Source: an uncultured Ruminococcus sp. (lineage in GTDB: Bacteria > Bacillota > Clostridia > Oscillospirales > Ruminococcaceae). From it: DNA of 44,219 nt. Positions 15,016 to 24,034 of the stretch are shown here, piece after piece. The stretch lies in the NCBI GenBank assembly GCA_946413815.1, contig CAMKMD010000032.1, positions 1-44,219 on the forward strand, given 5' to 3'. Position 1 is the first letter of the stretch. Every line of letters starts with the position of its first letter. A program made the translations under genes and the position numbers. A model generated the notes under the pieces. That model did not search any database. It was not told the DNA's origin and saw only the letters and a program-made list of their open reading frames with translations.

Positions 15016-15600
15016 TCATTTATCCGAATCTATAAGATGCCAGTAACCCTTGAGATATATTCCGCCGGATATCACAGTAAGCACAACCGATATCCACATA
15101 AGAGCAGGTATGATAAAGCTTTCAACTGCCTTCACGAGCGGCTCCGGGAAGGGTATGCTGAAATCGCCGCAGGCGCTCAGCCATACCAGTGTTGCGATTA
15201 TCGCTACCATAGTAAAGGCTGTCTTCAGCTTGCCCCACATACCCGCTGCAACTACCACTCCGCTGTTTGCGGCAAGCAGTCTCAGACCGGATACCATGAA
15301 CTCCCTCGCTGTTATGATAATGAGCGGAACTGCGCCGAAGCGTACCTCCGGCAGCTCTACGAATACTGCAAGTGCAGCGATAACAAGCACCTTGTCTGCA
15401 AGCGGATCAAGGAATTTGCCGAAGTTTGTAACAAGGTTCCTCTTTCGTGCTATCTTGCCGTCAAGTGCATCAGTTATAGCCGCCGCTGAGAATATCACCA
15501 GTGCGATAAAATAATGCAGCGGGCATTTCAGATACATGAACAGCAGAAAGAACGGTATAAGGAACACACGCATCAGCGTGAGCTTGTTTGGAAGATTCAT
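15016..15600 (-). CDS. pgsA: CDP-diacylglycerol-glycerol-3-phosphate 3-phosphatidyltransferase
   Basis: 194 residues. Membrane enzyme that makes phosphatidylglycerol phosphate from CDP-diacylglycerol and glycerol 3-phosphate, the committed step to phosphatidylglycerol. The CDP-alcohol phosphotransferase signature DGxxARx8GxxxDxxxD is complete: DGKIAR, then GKFLDPLAD (about 47-69). Several hydrophobic helices are present. The start overlaps the rimO stop by one base (TAATG), so it is translationally coupled. Position after rimO and near recA is common in Clostridia. Confidence 0.95.
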   Translation of the reverse strand: MNLPNKLTLMRVFLIPFFLLFMYLKCPLHYFIALVIFSAAAITDALDGKIARKRNLVTNFGKFLDPLADKVLVIAALAVFVELPEVRFGAVPLIIITAREFMVSGLRLLAANSGVVVAAGMWGKLKTAFTMVAIIATLVWLSACGDFSIPFPEPLVKAVESFIIPALMWISVVLTVISGGIYLKGYWHLIDSDK

Positions 15601-16928
15601 TATTCTATCACCTCACCGATAAGGTCATAATCAAGTGTATCTGTTATCCTGACTTTTACATACTCTCCGACTGAGAGCTTTCTTTCAGATGAGAAGAATA
15701 TCTTTCCGTCTATATCCGGAGCATCCATCTCTGAACGGCCGAAGAAGCACTCGCCGAAGCGGTCAAAGCCCTCAACTACTGCTTCAAGCTCCCTGCCGAG
15801 ATGCTTTTCGTTGTTCTCGCAGCTGACAAGCATCTGCTGCTCCATGATGATATCGGCGCGGTGCGCTGCCGTCTCCTCGTCTATCTGGTCGGGATAGTCA
15901 TAGGCAGGCGTATTCTCCTCACGGGAATAGGCAAAGCAGCCGAGCCTGTCAAAGCGGACACGCTGCACGAACTCAGCAAGCTCTGTGAACTGCTCCTCGG
16001 TCTCGCCGGGGAAGCCTGTGATGAGCGTGGTGCGGAGTATCACTCCCGGTATCTTCTCGCGTATATGGGCAAAGAGAGCTTCAAGCTGCTCTGTATCGCC
16101 CCAGCGGTGCATACGGCTGAGTATATCTCCGTTGCAGTGCTGTATCGGTATCTCCAGGTACTTCACCAGCTTCTCCTCTGAAGCTATGGTCTCCAGCAGC
16201 TCGTCAGTTATCCTCTCGGGATAGCAGTAGAGAGTACGTATCCAGTGAAGTCCTTCTATCTTACAGAGTCTCCTGAGCAGCTCCGGCAGCTTTGACTCTC
16301 CGTAGAGGTCCTCACCGTAGCGGGATGTATCCTGTGCGATGACTACCAGCTCTGTAACGCCGTTATCCGCCATCCACTGAGCCTCCTTCACAGCGTCTTC
16401 TATGGGCACGCTGCGGAACTTTCCTCTTATAAGCGGTATAGCGCAGTAGGTGCAGCAGTTGGAGCAGCCCTCTGCGACCTTGAGGTAGGAGAAGAAGGGC
16501 AGTGTGGATATCACGCGCTCGCCCTCCAGCTCTGCATCGAGCTTTGAGTCGAAGCGGACATATCTCTCCCCTGCCATGACCTTTTCAAGCACCTCAACTA
16601 TATCCTTGCCGTTGCCTATGCCTATCACAGCATCGGCCTCCGGGAACTGCTCAGCCAGCTCTTCCTTATAGCGCTCTGCGAGACAGCCCGTAACGACTAT
16701 CTTCTTTATGGTTCCCTCCTCCTTGAGCTTTCCCAGTTCAAGGACGGTCTCGATAGCCTCCTCCTTGGCAGACTGTATGAATCCGCAGGTGTTGACAACT
16801 GCGATATCGGCAAGACCGGGCTCTGTTACAAGCTCATAGCCGTGTTTTCTCAGCTTATAGAGCATCCTCTCGGAATCCACAAGATTCTTTGAGCAGCCCA
16901 GTGATACCATTCCTACCTTTACAGGCAT
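15600..16928 (-). CDS. rimO: Ribosomal protein S12 methylthiotransferase RimO
   Basis: 442 residues. Radical-SAM enzyme that methylthiolates an aspartate of ribosomal protein S12 using two [4Fe-4S] clusters. The N-terminal UPF0004 domain has cluster ligands Cys12 (SLGCSKN), Cys48 (NTCGF) and Cys82 (TGCLAERY). The radical SAM motif CxxxCxxC is at 155-162 (EGCSNCCTYC). A TRAM domain closes the protein. The SLGCSKNLVDSE start distinguishes it from MiaB. I chose the ATG at 16928, two bases after the recX stop; a frame 12 codons longer would overlap recX and add an uncharacteristic basic extension. Confidence 0.95.
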   Translation of the reverse strand: MPVKVGMVSLGCSKNLVDSERMLYKLRKHGYELVTEPGLADIAVVNTCGFIQSAKEEAIETVLELGKLKEEGTIKKIVVTGCLAERYKEELAEQFPEADAVIGIGNGKDIVEVLEKVMAGERYVRFDSKLDAELEGERVISTLPFFSYLKVAEGCSNCCTYCAIPLIRGKFRSVPIEDAVKEAQWMADNGVTELVVIAQDTSRYGEDLYGESKLPELLRRLCKIEGLHWIRTLYCYPERITDELLETIASEEKLVKYLEIPIQHCNGDILSRMHRWGDTEQLEALFAHIREKIPGVILRTTLITGFPGETEEQFTELAEFVQRVRFDRLGCFAYSREENTPAYDYPDQIDEETAAHRADIIMEQQMLVSCENNEKHLGRELEAVVEGFDRFGECFFGRSEMDAPDIDGKIFFSSERKLSVGEYVKVRITDTLDYDLIGEVIE

Positions 16929-16929
16929 C

Positions 16930-17571
16930 TTAGTTTTCCTCCTCGTTATCTTCTGCGTTTTCATAGTATTCCCGCACAGCCCGGTCTATCTCTCCGAAGC
17001 TGTAGCCCCTGCGCACAAGGGCTGCCTTGACCTTTTCGGCGGACTTCCTGTCCTCCCGGTCTTCAAGCTGCCGGCTGTACTTCTCTTTCAGCAGCTCCGC
17101 AAGATTATCACCGAAGGCGGCTTCATAGGGCACAAGGGCATCCTCTGCGGTGAAGCTGTCTATCCCTTTCAGGGCAAGCTCACGCAGGATTCTCCTCCTG
17201 CCGTAGCGCTTTTCCTCTGTCAGGCGTCTTGCAAGATTGCCGGCATAGCGGGCATCGTCTATCAGTCTGTGCTCCTTCAGCCGGTCGACTACCGAACTGC
17301 AGAGAGCCTCGTTCTTATACGTACCTATGAGCTTCTCCCTCATCTCGGCGGAGGAGTAATCCCTGTAGTCCAGAAGATACAGGGCTCTCTGATACGCTCT
17401 CCGGAAGTTTGAAGCGTACACTATTGCCTTCAGCTTCTCACGGTCGAGCTCCATTCCGGCGCACACCCCGTGGTCGGCTGCCACATCAGCGTGGATGTAA
17501 AGCTTCCTTCCGTCGTCAAGCTCCGCTTCAAGAACGGAGCCCTTATATACCTTTACAGATACGAAGCGCAT
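16930..17571 (-). CDS. recX: Regulatory protein RecX
   Basis: 213 residues from the ATG, all helical in appearance with the RecX repeats (SAEMREKL, DDARYAGNLARRLTEEKRYG, RGYSFGEIDRAV). RecX modulates RecA filament growth. The ATG overlaps the recA stop (TGATG); a GTG one codon earlier is also possible. Directly downstream of recA, the usual Firmicutes arrangement. The N-terminal ~60 residues before the first repeat are longer than in short RecX forms. Confidence 0.92.
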   Translation of the reverse strand: MRFVSVKVYKGSVLEAELDDGRKLYIHADVAADHGVCAGMELDREKLKAIVYASNFRRAYQRALYLLDYRDYSSAEMREKLIGTYKNEALCSSVVDRLKEHRLIDDARYAGNLARRLTEEKRYGRRRILRELALKGIDSFTAEDALVPYEAAFGDNLAELLKEKYSRQLEDREDRKSAEKVKAALVRRGYSFGEIDRAVREYYENAEDNEEEN

Positions 17572-18755
17572 CACTCGTCAGCGGGAGTGAACTCCTCGAA
17601 ATCCTCGTCTATGTTTGCGAGTATATCATCATCGGCCTCAGCTGCGCCTGCGGACGGCTTTGCAGCAGATGCGGCTGCAGCGGGAGCGCCGGCCTTCTTC
17701 TCAGCCTTTACGGCTGCATCTATCTCGTCACGGCGTGCGAGCACCTGTTCCTCGATCTCCTTCATAAGAGCGGGATCGTTCTTCAGGAGCTCCTTGACGT
17801 TGTCACGTCCCTGGCCGAGCTTCTGGTCATTGTAGCTGAACCAGGAGCCGCCCTTCTTGATGATATCCATCTCAACGGCCAGATCAAGCAGCTCTCCGGT
17901 GCGGGAGATGCCTGTGCCGTACATCAGGTCGAACTGCGCCTCCTTGAAGGGAGGTGCCACCTTGTTCTTCACTACCTTGCAGCGGGTAACGGAGCCGACG
18001 ATGTTGCCGCCCTCCTTGATAGCCTCGCCCTTGCGGACATCGATACGCACTGAAGCATAGAACTTGAGGGCGCGTCCGCCGGGAGTTGTCTCCGGGTTGC
18101 CGTACATTACGCCGATCTTCTCACGGATCTGGTTGATGAAGATGGCAACACAGTTGGACTTGGAGATGGCTGCTGTGAGCTTTCTCATGGCCTGAGACAT
18201 AAGTCTTGCAAGCTGTCCTACGTGGAGGTCGCCCATGTCACCGTCTATCTCGGCACGGGTGGTCATGGCTGCGATGGAGTCAAGTACGATAACATCTATA
18301 GCGCCGGAGCGGATAAGAGCTTCGGCTATCTCAAGAGCCTGCTCACCGCTGTCGGGCTGTGATACGAGAAGGTCATCGATGTTTACTCCGAGAGCCTGTG
18401 CGTATACAGGATCAAGTGCGTGCTCTACATCGATGAAGGCCACCTCGCCGCCCAGCTTCTGAGCCTCGGCGATAACGGAGAGAGCAACTGTTGTCTTACC
18501 GGAGCTCTCAGGTCCGTAGATCTCTACGATACGTCCTCTGGGCACACCGCCTATGCCGAGCGCCATATCAAGTGTGAGTGAGCCGGTGGGGATGGCTGCG
18601 ACATTCAGTGTTGTGGTCTGTCCGAGGCGCATTACAGCACCCTCGCCGTACTTCTTGGTTATGACCTTGAGCGCACTGGCGAGTGCCTGCTTCTTGCCTT
18701 CCTCTGAATCTGCACGGACTACGTCCGCCTTCTTGTTGAGTTCCTTCTTAGCCAT
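17571..18755 (-). CDS. recA: Recombinase RecA
   Basis: 394 residues, longer than the typical ~350. ATP-dependent strand exchange protein and SOS coprotease. Walker A GPESSGKT at 81-88, Walker B-type VIVLDS, and the MAW-like L1/L2 loop region with [12 protein letters not shown]. After the core (to about residue 340) comes an Ala/Lys-rich linker followed by an acidic tail ([17 protein letters not shown]). Acidic RecA tails are known to restrain DNA binding. It starts one base after the prmC stop, with AGGAGG inside the prmC end, so no separate recA promoter or LexA-type site is seen just upstream. Confidence 0.99.
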   Translation of the reverse strand: MAKKELNKKADVVRADSEEGKKQALASALKVITKKYGEGAVMRLGQTTTLNVAAIPTGSLTLDMALGIGGVPRGRIVEIYGPESSGKTTVALSVIAEAQKLGGEVAFIDVEHALDPVYAQALGVNIDDLLVSQPDSGEQALEIAEALIRSGAIDVIVLDSIAAMTTRAEIDGDMGDLHVGQLARLMSQAMRKLTAAISKSNCVAIFINQIREKIGVMYGNPETTPGGRALKFYASVRIDVRKGEAIKEGGNIVGSVTRCKVVKNKVAPPFKEAQFDLMYGTGISRTGELLDLAVEMDIIKKGGSWFSYNDQKLGQGRDNVKELLKNDPALMKEIEEQVLARRDEIDAAVKAEKKAGAPAAAASAAKPSAGAAEADDDILANIDEDFEEFTPADE

Positions 18756-18756
18756 A

Positions 18757-19608
18757 TTAGTCCTCCTGTTTCTGTGCCGAGGCCGTTCTCATTATGCCGG
18801 CAAGATCCCTGCACAGGGTTATATTTCCGTAGCTGTTTTCCAGCAGTATTTTCCTTACATCCTCATGCTGACCGTCACCGTATTCACAGCAGAGCCAGCC
18901 GCCTCTGCGGAGAGTCTTTCTCCAGATCGAGGCTATTATCCGGTAGAAATCAAGTCCGTCGCTGCCGCCTGCAAGAGCCTGCGCCGGCTCATGTCTGACC
19001 TCACGCTGGAGAGAGTCCATCTCATCCGGTGTAAGATAGGGCGGATTGGTGACTATGATATCGATATCCCTGAAACGTGCGGCGGTATCTGGGTCTGTGA
19101 CACTGCACAGCTGTGCCTGCACCTGCACTCCGTTCAGGGCGATATTGCGTTCAAGGTAGCCGAATGCCGTCTCTGACAGCTCGATGGCTGTCACCTCAGC
19201 TCCGGGTATCTGCTTTTTCAGAGATACCGCTATACATCCGCTGCCGGAGCAGAGGTCTGTGATGCGTGGGCTGGTCATGCCCTCACGGCGGCATATCTCT
19301 ATGACGTTCTCAACGAGGGTCTCCGTTGCGGGACGGGGTATTAGCACTCCCTCGCCCACACAGAAGGGGTATCCGAAGAATTCCCACTGACCGAGGAGAT
19401 ACTGGAGCGGTCTGCCGCTGCATCTCTCCGATACAAGGGAGAGTATTCGCTGCTCAGTCTCCGCCGGCACCTCCTCCTGAGGACGGAAGAGCGGGAACTT
19501 ATCAGCGAGCATATCCTGGAATATGCAGAGGGCATCGAACTGGGCGTCCTCCACCTCTGCCTGCTCCAGCTGACTTACGCAGCTGTTGTACAGGTCAAGC
19601 CTTTTCAC
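18757..19608 (-). CDS. prmC: Release factor N5-glutamine methyltransferase PrmC
   Basis: 283 residues. Methylates the GGQ glutamine of peptide-chain release factors with S-adenosylmethionine. The helical N-terminal domain is followed by the Rossmann methyltransferase fold, with [15 protein letters not shown] and the hallmark NPPY (in [12 protein letters not shown]). I chose a GTG start at 19608: it overlaps the upstream stop as GTGA and has GGAGG seven bases before it; the next GTG upstream (19611) is possible. A frame to 19641 would lie inside the DUF1385 gene. The prfA gene is not adjacent here. Confidence 0.93.
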   Translation of the reverse strand: MKRLDLYNSCVSQLEQAEVEDAQFDALCIFQDMLADKFPLFRPQEEVPAETEQRILSLVSERCSGRPLQYLLGQWEFFGYPFCVGEGVLIPRPATETLVENVIEICRREGMTSPRITDLCSGSGCIAVSLKKQIPGAEVTAIELSETAFGYLERNIALNGVQVQAQLCSVTDPDTAARFRDIDIIVTNPPYLTPDEMDSLQREVRHEPAQALAGGSDGLDFYRIIASIWRKTLRRGGWLCCEYGDGQHEDVRKILLENSYGNITLCRDLAGIMRTASAQKQED

Positions 19609-20531
19609 CACTTGTCCTCCGTCTTGTCCTCGGGGATACACGGGGTGAGAGCGGCTATAGCTATCTCTATCATGGAATCATCCGGCTCACGGGTCGTTAT
19701 ACGCTGCATGGCAAGTCCGGGAGCGGAGAGCACTCTTGTAAAGGTGTTGTCATTGTTTCCGGCAAGGCGTATGAACTCGTAGGATATGCCTACCACCAGC
19801 GGGAGCAGTATCAGGGAGCATACTATACGCTGCCAGGTCTCTGTAAAGGGTATGAAGCAGCTCACGAAGATGCCGACTATGAGCACGATGAAGATGAAGC
19901 TGGTTCCGCAGCGCTTGTGGAAGCGTGTCTGCCTGCGGACATTCTCTACTGTGAGGGGGAGCTCTGCCTCATGGCAGGCTATGGTCTTGTGTTCTGCGCC
20001 GTGATACATAAACTGGCGCCTTATGTCCTTCATAAGGCTCGTTGCGGCCATATAGCCGACGAAGAGAGCTATCTTGACAAGTCCCTCCAGCACGGAGCGG
20101 ATTATCCTCTGCTCCTTGACAGCCGGGATAAGTCCCACAAGGATACGGGGAAGGAACATGAACAGTGCAATGGCGATTATAACGCCGACGATGGAGCCTA
20201 TGGCCATGATGACATCCATAGCGGTCTCGCCCACCTCGTTCTTGTCCTCCTCGGTTATCTGCTTGTCAGCGGACTTCATCATATACTTATAGCCTCTGAC
20301 AAGGGAGGACACGAAGCTCCAGCAGCCTCTTACGAGGGGAGTCTTCTTGTACCAGGGGGCATTCTTTCCGTTGTTCTCGTCCCAGGTCTCCAGATCGATG
20401 GTACCGTCCGGAAGCCTGCAGGCCATTGCGCCCTTGTTCGGGCCGAGCATCATGATGCCCTCTATCAGCGCCTGACCGCCGATCTTTGATTTGAACTTCT
20501 CGGCGGTCTGGGGTGTATTCTTATCTGACAT
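19605..20531 (-). CDS. DUF1385 family membrane protein (YqhQ-like)
   Basis: 308 residues. Conserved Firmicutes family of unknown biochemical role. Recognisable by IGGQALIEGIMMLGP near the N-terminus, HGAEHKTIACHEAE and RFHKRCGTSFIFIV. Three or four hydrophobic segments are visible, around 115-140, 155-175 and 210-255. The gene overlaps prmC by four bases; DUF1385 genes commonly sit next to prmC or prfA in Clostridia and Bacilli. It starts 22 bases after the histidine kinase, with AAGGAG. Confidence 0.93.
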   Translation of the reverse strand: MSDKNTPQTAEKFKSKIGGQALIEGIMMLGPNKGAMACRLPDGTIDLETWDENNGKNAPWYKKTPLVRGCWSFVSSLVRGYKYMMKSADKQITEEDKNEVGETAMDVIMAIGSIVGVIIAIALFMFLPRILVGLIPAVKEQRIIRSVLEGLVKIALFVGYMAATSLMKDIRRQFMYHGAEHKTIACHEAELPLTVENVRRQTRFHKRCGTSFIFIVLIVGIFVSCFIPFTETWQRIVCSLILLPLVVGISYEFIRLAGNNDNTFTRVLSAPGLAMQRITTREPDDSMIEIAIAALTPCIPEDKTEDKW

Positions 20532-20553
20532 ACTTACTCCTTAGTGTGATGTA

Positions 20554-21963
20554 TTACTTCGTTACGGGCTTTGCCGGCAGGGTTATGGTCACAGTAGTGC
20601 CCTTGCCCTCGCCCTCGCTGGTGATATCGAGCGTGCCGTCGTGCATACTCATGATCTCATCGGCAACGGCAAGTCCGATACCCGAGCCCCGGCGGGTATG
20701 GTTGGCCTTGTAGAACTTTGTCTTTACCTTGGAGAGATCGCTCTCCTTGATGCCGACTCCCGTATCCTTCACGGATACGATTATGCGGTTATCCTTCTCC
20801 TGGGCCTTGATGGTTATAGTATCGCCGTCGGAGGAGTACTTTATCGCATTGTCTATTACATTTATGAATACCTGACGGATGCGGTTCTTGTCGCCGAATA
20901 CTATGGGCAGCATCTCAGGCTCGTCATAGATTATGGTCTTGTTCTCGCGCTTTGCCTTCTCGCTGTATATCAGTACCGCGTCGCCCAGCTCTGCAAGGAT
21001 ATCCATATTGGATTTCTGCATGGTAAAGCGGCCGTTCTGCATACGTGAGAAGTCAAGGAGCTCCTCTACCATCTGGGAGAGACGCTCGGTCTCGTTTACG
21101 ATAACGCCGACGCCCTTGCGCATGGTCTCGGGGCTCTCGCCGCCGTCTACCATGAGAGTCTCCGCCCAGCCCTTTATAGCCGTCAGAGGAGTTCTCAGCT
21201 CATGGGATACTGAGGATATGAACTCGTTCTTCATAGCCTCCGCTGCGGAAAGCTCATCCGCCATATGGTTGATGGCTGTGCAGAGCTCGCCTATCTCATC
21301 ATCACTGGAATTGGCTATGCGGACGGAGAAATCGCCCATTGCAAACTGGCTCGCAATACCGCTTATCTGCCGTATTGGCCGGACTATGGAGCCTGCGAAC
21401 AGGAGTCCGGTGGATATGATAATAAGCATGATAAGGGAGCCTATCACTGTTGTCGCAAGTATATAGCCCTTGATGGCGTTGTCTATCTCGGTAAGGGAGG
21501 TCACCATGCGGACGGCGCTGTATTCGCTGTTGAAGGAGGAGATAGGCATGGATACCGCCAGTATCTTCTCCCCGCTGGAGAGCCTTCCCGTCCAGTCCCC
21601 CGAACCGGCTGACATGGCATCCTCGTAGTCCGGCATGGGGGAATCCTCGTCCGGAGAGAAGCCGGAGGAGGTAAGCACCACCCTGCCCTTGGAGTTTATG
21701 GCCATGAGCTCTATCTTGTCCTTTTCATTGAAGGTCTCGAGCAGACTGCGCATCTCTGTGGAAAAGCTGGAGGAGCTGTCCTGGGAATGTATGCTGAGCA
21801 TACTGGTAACGGCATTGAGCTTTGATACGAGATACTGCTTTGCGGAGCTGTAAAAGTAGCTCTGCACGGCATATATGACTACCAGCTCTATCACCAGCAG
21901 CGCCAGCACCACAACTCCGAGGTTGTTGACCATCCAGCGCTTTGTGATACTCTTTTTAGCCAT
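20554..21963 (-). CDS. Sensor histidine kinase, HAMP-HisKA-HATPase type
   Basis: 469 residues. TM1 at about 14-34, an extracytoplasmic sensor domain of about 130 residues, TM2 at about 168-191 and a HAMP linker. The HisKA domain has phospho-acceptor His254 (SVSHELRTPLTAIKGW). The HATPase_c domain has an N box (VFINVIDNAIKYS), the G1 motif DTGVGIK and a G2 GSGIGLAV. It should phosphorylate the response regulator just upstream; its ATG overlaps that gene's stop (TAATG). The PhoR/ResE-like layout suggests envelope sensing, but the signal is unknown. Confidence 0.96.
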   Translation of the reverse strand: MAKKSITKRWMVNNLGVVVLALLVIELVVIYAVQSYFYSSAKQYLVSKLNAVTSMLSIHSQDSSSSFSTEMRSLLETFNEKDKIELMAINSKGRVVLTSSGFSPDEDSPMPDYEDAMSAGSGDWTGRLSSGEKILAVSMPISSFNSEYSAVRMVTSLTEIDNAIKGYILATTVIGSLIMLIIISTGLLFAGSIVRPIRQISGIASQFAMGDFSVRIANSSDDEIGELCTAINHMADELSAAEAMKNEFISSVSHELRTPLTAIKGWAETLMVDGGESPETMRKGVGVIVNETERLSQMVEELLDFSRMQNGRFTMQKSNMDILAELGDAVLIYSEKAKRENKTIIYDEPEMLPIVFGDKNRIRQVFINVIDNAIKYSSDGDTITIKAQEKDNRIIVSVKDTGVGIKESDLSKVKTKFYKANHTRRGSGIGLAVADEIMSMHDGTLDITSEGEGKGTTVTITLPAKPVTK

Positions 21964-22664
21964 TACTGCGAATCATTCCATTTGTAGCCGTAGCCCCAGA
22001 TAGTAATGATATACTTCGGGCTTGAGGGCTCTTCCTCTATCTTCATGCGGATACGGCGTATATTTACATCGACTATCTTATCGTCGCCGTAGTAGCTCTC
22101 GCCCCATATATGGTTGAGTATGCTCGCACGGTCAAGAGCGGTGTTCTTGTTGTTCATGAAGAATTCGAGTATCTGATACTCTACCTGTGTGAGCTCCACC
22201 GGCTCGCCGTTCTTGGTGACGGTGCGGCTCTTGAGGTTCAGCACGAAGGGGCCTGATTCTATCACGGACTGCTTCTCGTTCTTTATGAAGGACATACATA
22301 CTCTGCGGTAGATGGCATCCACGCGCGCTGTAAGCTCTGAGGGTGAGAAGGGTTTCGTGATATAGTCGTCTGCGCCTATCATAAGGCCGCTTACCTTGTC
22401 CATCTCCTGTGTCCTTGCGGTGAGCATGATGATTCCGATGGTGGAGCTCTTCTCACGTATCTTCTTGCAGACCGTGAAGCCGTCTATGCCGGGCATCATG
22501 ATGTCGAGGAGGACTATATCAAAGTTGCCGTGCTCAGCCTCGAAGGTCTTGAGTGCAGCCTCGCCGCAGTCAACATCGACTACATCATAGCCTGCACGCT
22601 TGAGGTTGATGACAACGAATTCACGGATGGTGGCCTCGTCCTCGCAGATAAGTATGCGTTTCAT
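21963..22664 (-). CDS. Response regulator, OmpR/PhoB family
   Basis: 233 residues. Receiver domain 1-120 with acidic pocket (CEDE at 7-10), phospho-acceptor Asp54 (LLDIMMPG), a conserved Thr (MLTART) and Lys (ITKPF). The C-terminal winged helix (about 130-230) ends with VDVNIRRIRMKIE and IITIWGYGYKW, typical of OmpR-class DNA binding. Partner of the kinase that follows. It starts 25 bases after the lipoprotein gene. Confidence 0.97.
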   Translation of the reverse strand: MKRILICEDEATIREFVVINLKRAGYDVVDVDCGEAALKTFEAEHGNFDIVLLDIMMPGIDGFTVCKKIREKSSTIGIIMLTARTQEMDKVSGLMIGADDYITKPFSPSELTARVDAIYRRVCMSFIKNEKQSVIESGPFVLNLKSRTVTKNGEPVELTQVEYQILEFFMNNKNTALDRASILNHIWGESYYGDDKIVDVNIRRIRMKIEEEPSSPKYIITIWGYGYKWNDSQ

Positions 22665-22689
22665 ATATATTCACTCCTTTGTTGAGCTG

Positions 22690-24006
22690 TCATACACTGA
22701 TGAAATTTATCGCCGCATCTGCGGCTGTTATGGAAAGGTCGTCGTCATAGGGACCTGTATACTGCGGTATATAAGCAAGATAGGAGGTATCGCCCTTGGT
22801 CCGCAGGAGCATATACCCCATGGAGATACGGTCCTCACGGGAGGCTATATCCTCCGCGCAGTAGATGCGCATAAGCTCTCTGCCCCGCTCTCCGGTAGTG
22901 CCGTTGTAGGCACACAGCACCAGCTCGTCGTTGAGCGTATCACGCATAACGGTGACCTTGGTGCCCCATACATCCGGGAAGAGGAAGATATAACCATCCC
23001 CCGGGCTGTAGTAGGAGTTGTAGCAGGAGGTGAGCTTTCCGTCCGGAGATACTGTATGCCAGCGGGTGAGCAGCATCTGCTCGCCCTCGGTCACATTGTC
23101 ATATCCGGGCGCAGGCACCTGCTTGGGTATCTCTATCATACCGTCACCGTCAACATCGAAGCTGCCCCAGTCCGAAAGACGCAGGGTGTAGGTGGATGCC
23201 TCCGGTGCGGAGAATATCTTTTTCAGGCTGTCATCCTTCATGCAGACGATATCCGTCTGGATATAGCCGCTGCCGGATGCCTCATCTATATAAAGGCCTG
23301 TGCTGCCGTCGGGGAGCTTCCCGTAGCTGAAGCTGCTGAACTCCGTAAAGGCTCCGCTGAGATCAGTGGAGGAGGGGGTATACTTGCCGTCCTTTCCGAG
23401 CTTATAGGCCTTCATCCTGGCATTCTCCTCGGAGGAGCCGCCGTCCACGAGGATGAACTCGTTCTCTCCGTCGCCGTCAAGGTCAGTGACGTCGAAGAAG
23501 GAATAGGAGCCGCATTTGGAGACCTCCAGTTCGCCGCCGCTGTAGTTGTAGATAGATACGTTCTTCTCGGAGCGGTTCAGCATACTTGTGCCGATGATGA
23601 TGTTCATCCGGTCGCTGCTGCCCAGCCGGGAGATCATGACCTGCTCGATCTCCGCGCCGTCCGCAGCCTTGTCACCCTTCAGGTGCCAGTCACCGCCGTC
23701 CTTGTCGAATATCTTGATACGCAGGGTATTCTCCTCTACCGACAGACCGTTCTTCTCATAGAATACGATTGCCTCGTTTTCGCCGTCGCCGTCGATATCC
23801 TCCATGATGAAGGCGGAGAGATACTTGCCGGACTTCGGGTATTTAAGGCTTATGGAATCCCCTGTGGAGGCCGTCAGAGCCTTGTATATCTGCTCCTGTT
23901 CGGCGCTGAGCTTCGGCGGAGACATAAGGGTATCTATGCTCGAGCCGAAGGAGCAGCCTGTCAGCATCATGACTGCCGCCAGAGGTATGATCAGTTTTCG
24001 TTTCAT
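22690..24006 (-). CDS. Lipoprotein with FG-GAP-like calcium-binding repeats
   Basis: 438 residues. Type II signal peptide with lipobox LTGC, so Cys18 would be lipidated and the protein tethered to the outer membrane face. Several DxDGDGxxE motifs recall FG-GAP/VCBS beta-propeller repeats that bind calcium: EDIDGDGENEAIV, TDLDGDGENEFIL and FDVDGDGMIEI. The rest is beta-rich. The ribosome binding site is weak (AAAGG, 12 bases away), which hints at coupling to citrate synthase translation, 28 bases upstream. It sits directly before the two-component pair and could act as its sensory accessory; that is inference from position only. Confidence 0.8.
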   Translation of the reverse strand: MKRKLIIPLAAVMMLTGCSFGSSIDTLMSPPKLSAEQEQIYKALTASTGDSISLKYPKSGKYLSAFIMEDIDGDGENEAIVFYEKNGLSVEENTLRIKIFDKDGGDWHLKGDKAADGAEIEQVMISRLGSSDRMNIIIGTSMLNRSEKNVSIYNYSGGELEVSKCGSYSFFDVTDLDGDGENEFILVDGGSSEENARMKAYKLGKDGKYTPSSTDLSGAFTEFSSFSYGKLPDGSTGLYIDEASGSGYIQTDIVCMKDDSLKKIFSAPEASTYTLRLSDWGSFDVDGDGMIEIPKQVPAPGYDNVTEGEQMLLTRWHTVSPDGKLTSCYNSYYSPGDGYIFLFPDVWGTKVTVMRDTLNDELVLCAYNGTTGERGRELMRIYCAEDIASREDRISMGYMLLRTKGDTSYLAYIPQYTGPYDDDLSITAADAAINFISV

Positions 24007-24034
24007 TTCTTTTATAGCCTTTGCAGGGCAGTTA

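Noticed and set aside
19326..20489. 387-codon plus-strand frame opposite the DUF1385 gene and prmC
   Set aside because: Antisense shadow of two well-supported genes; spans their overlap and lacks an SD or promoter.
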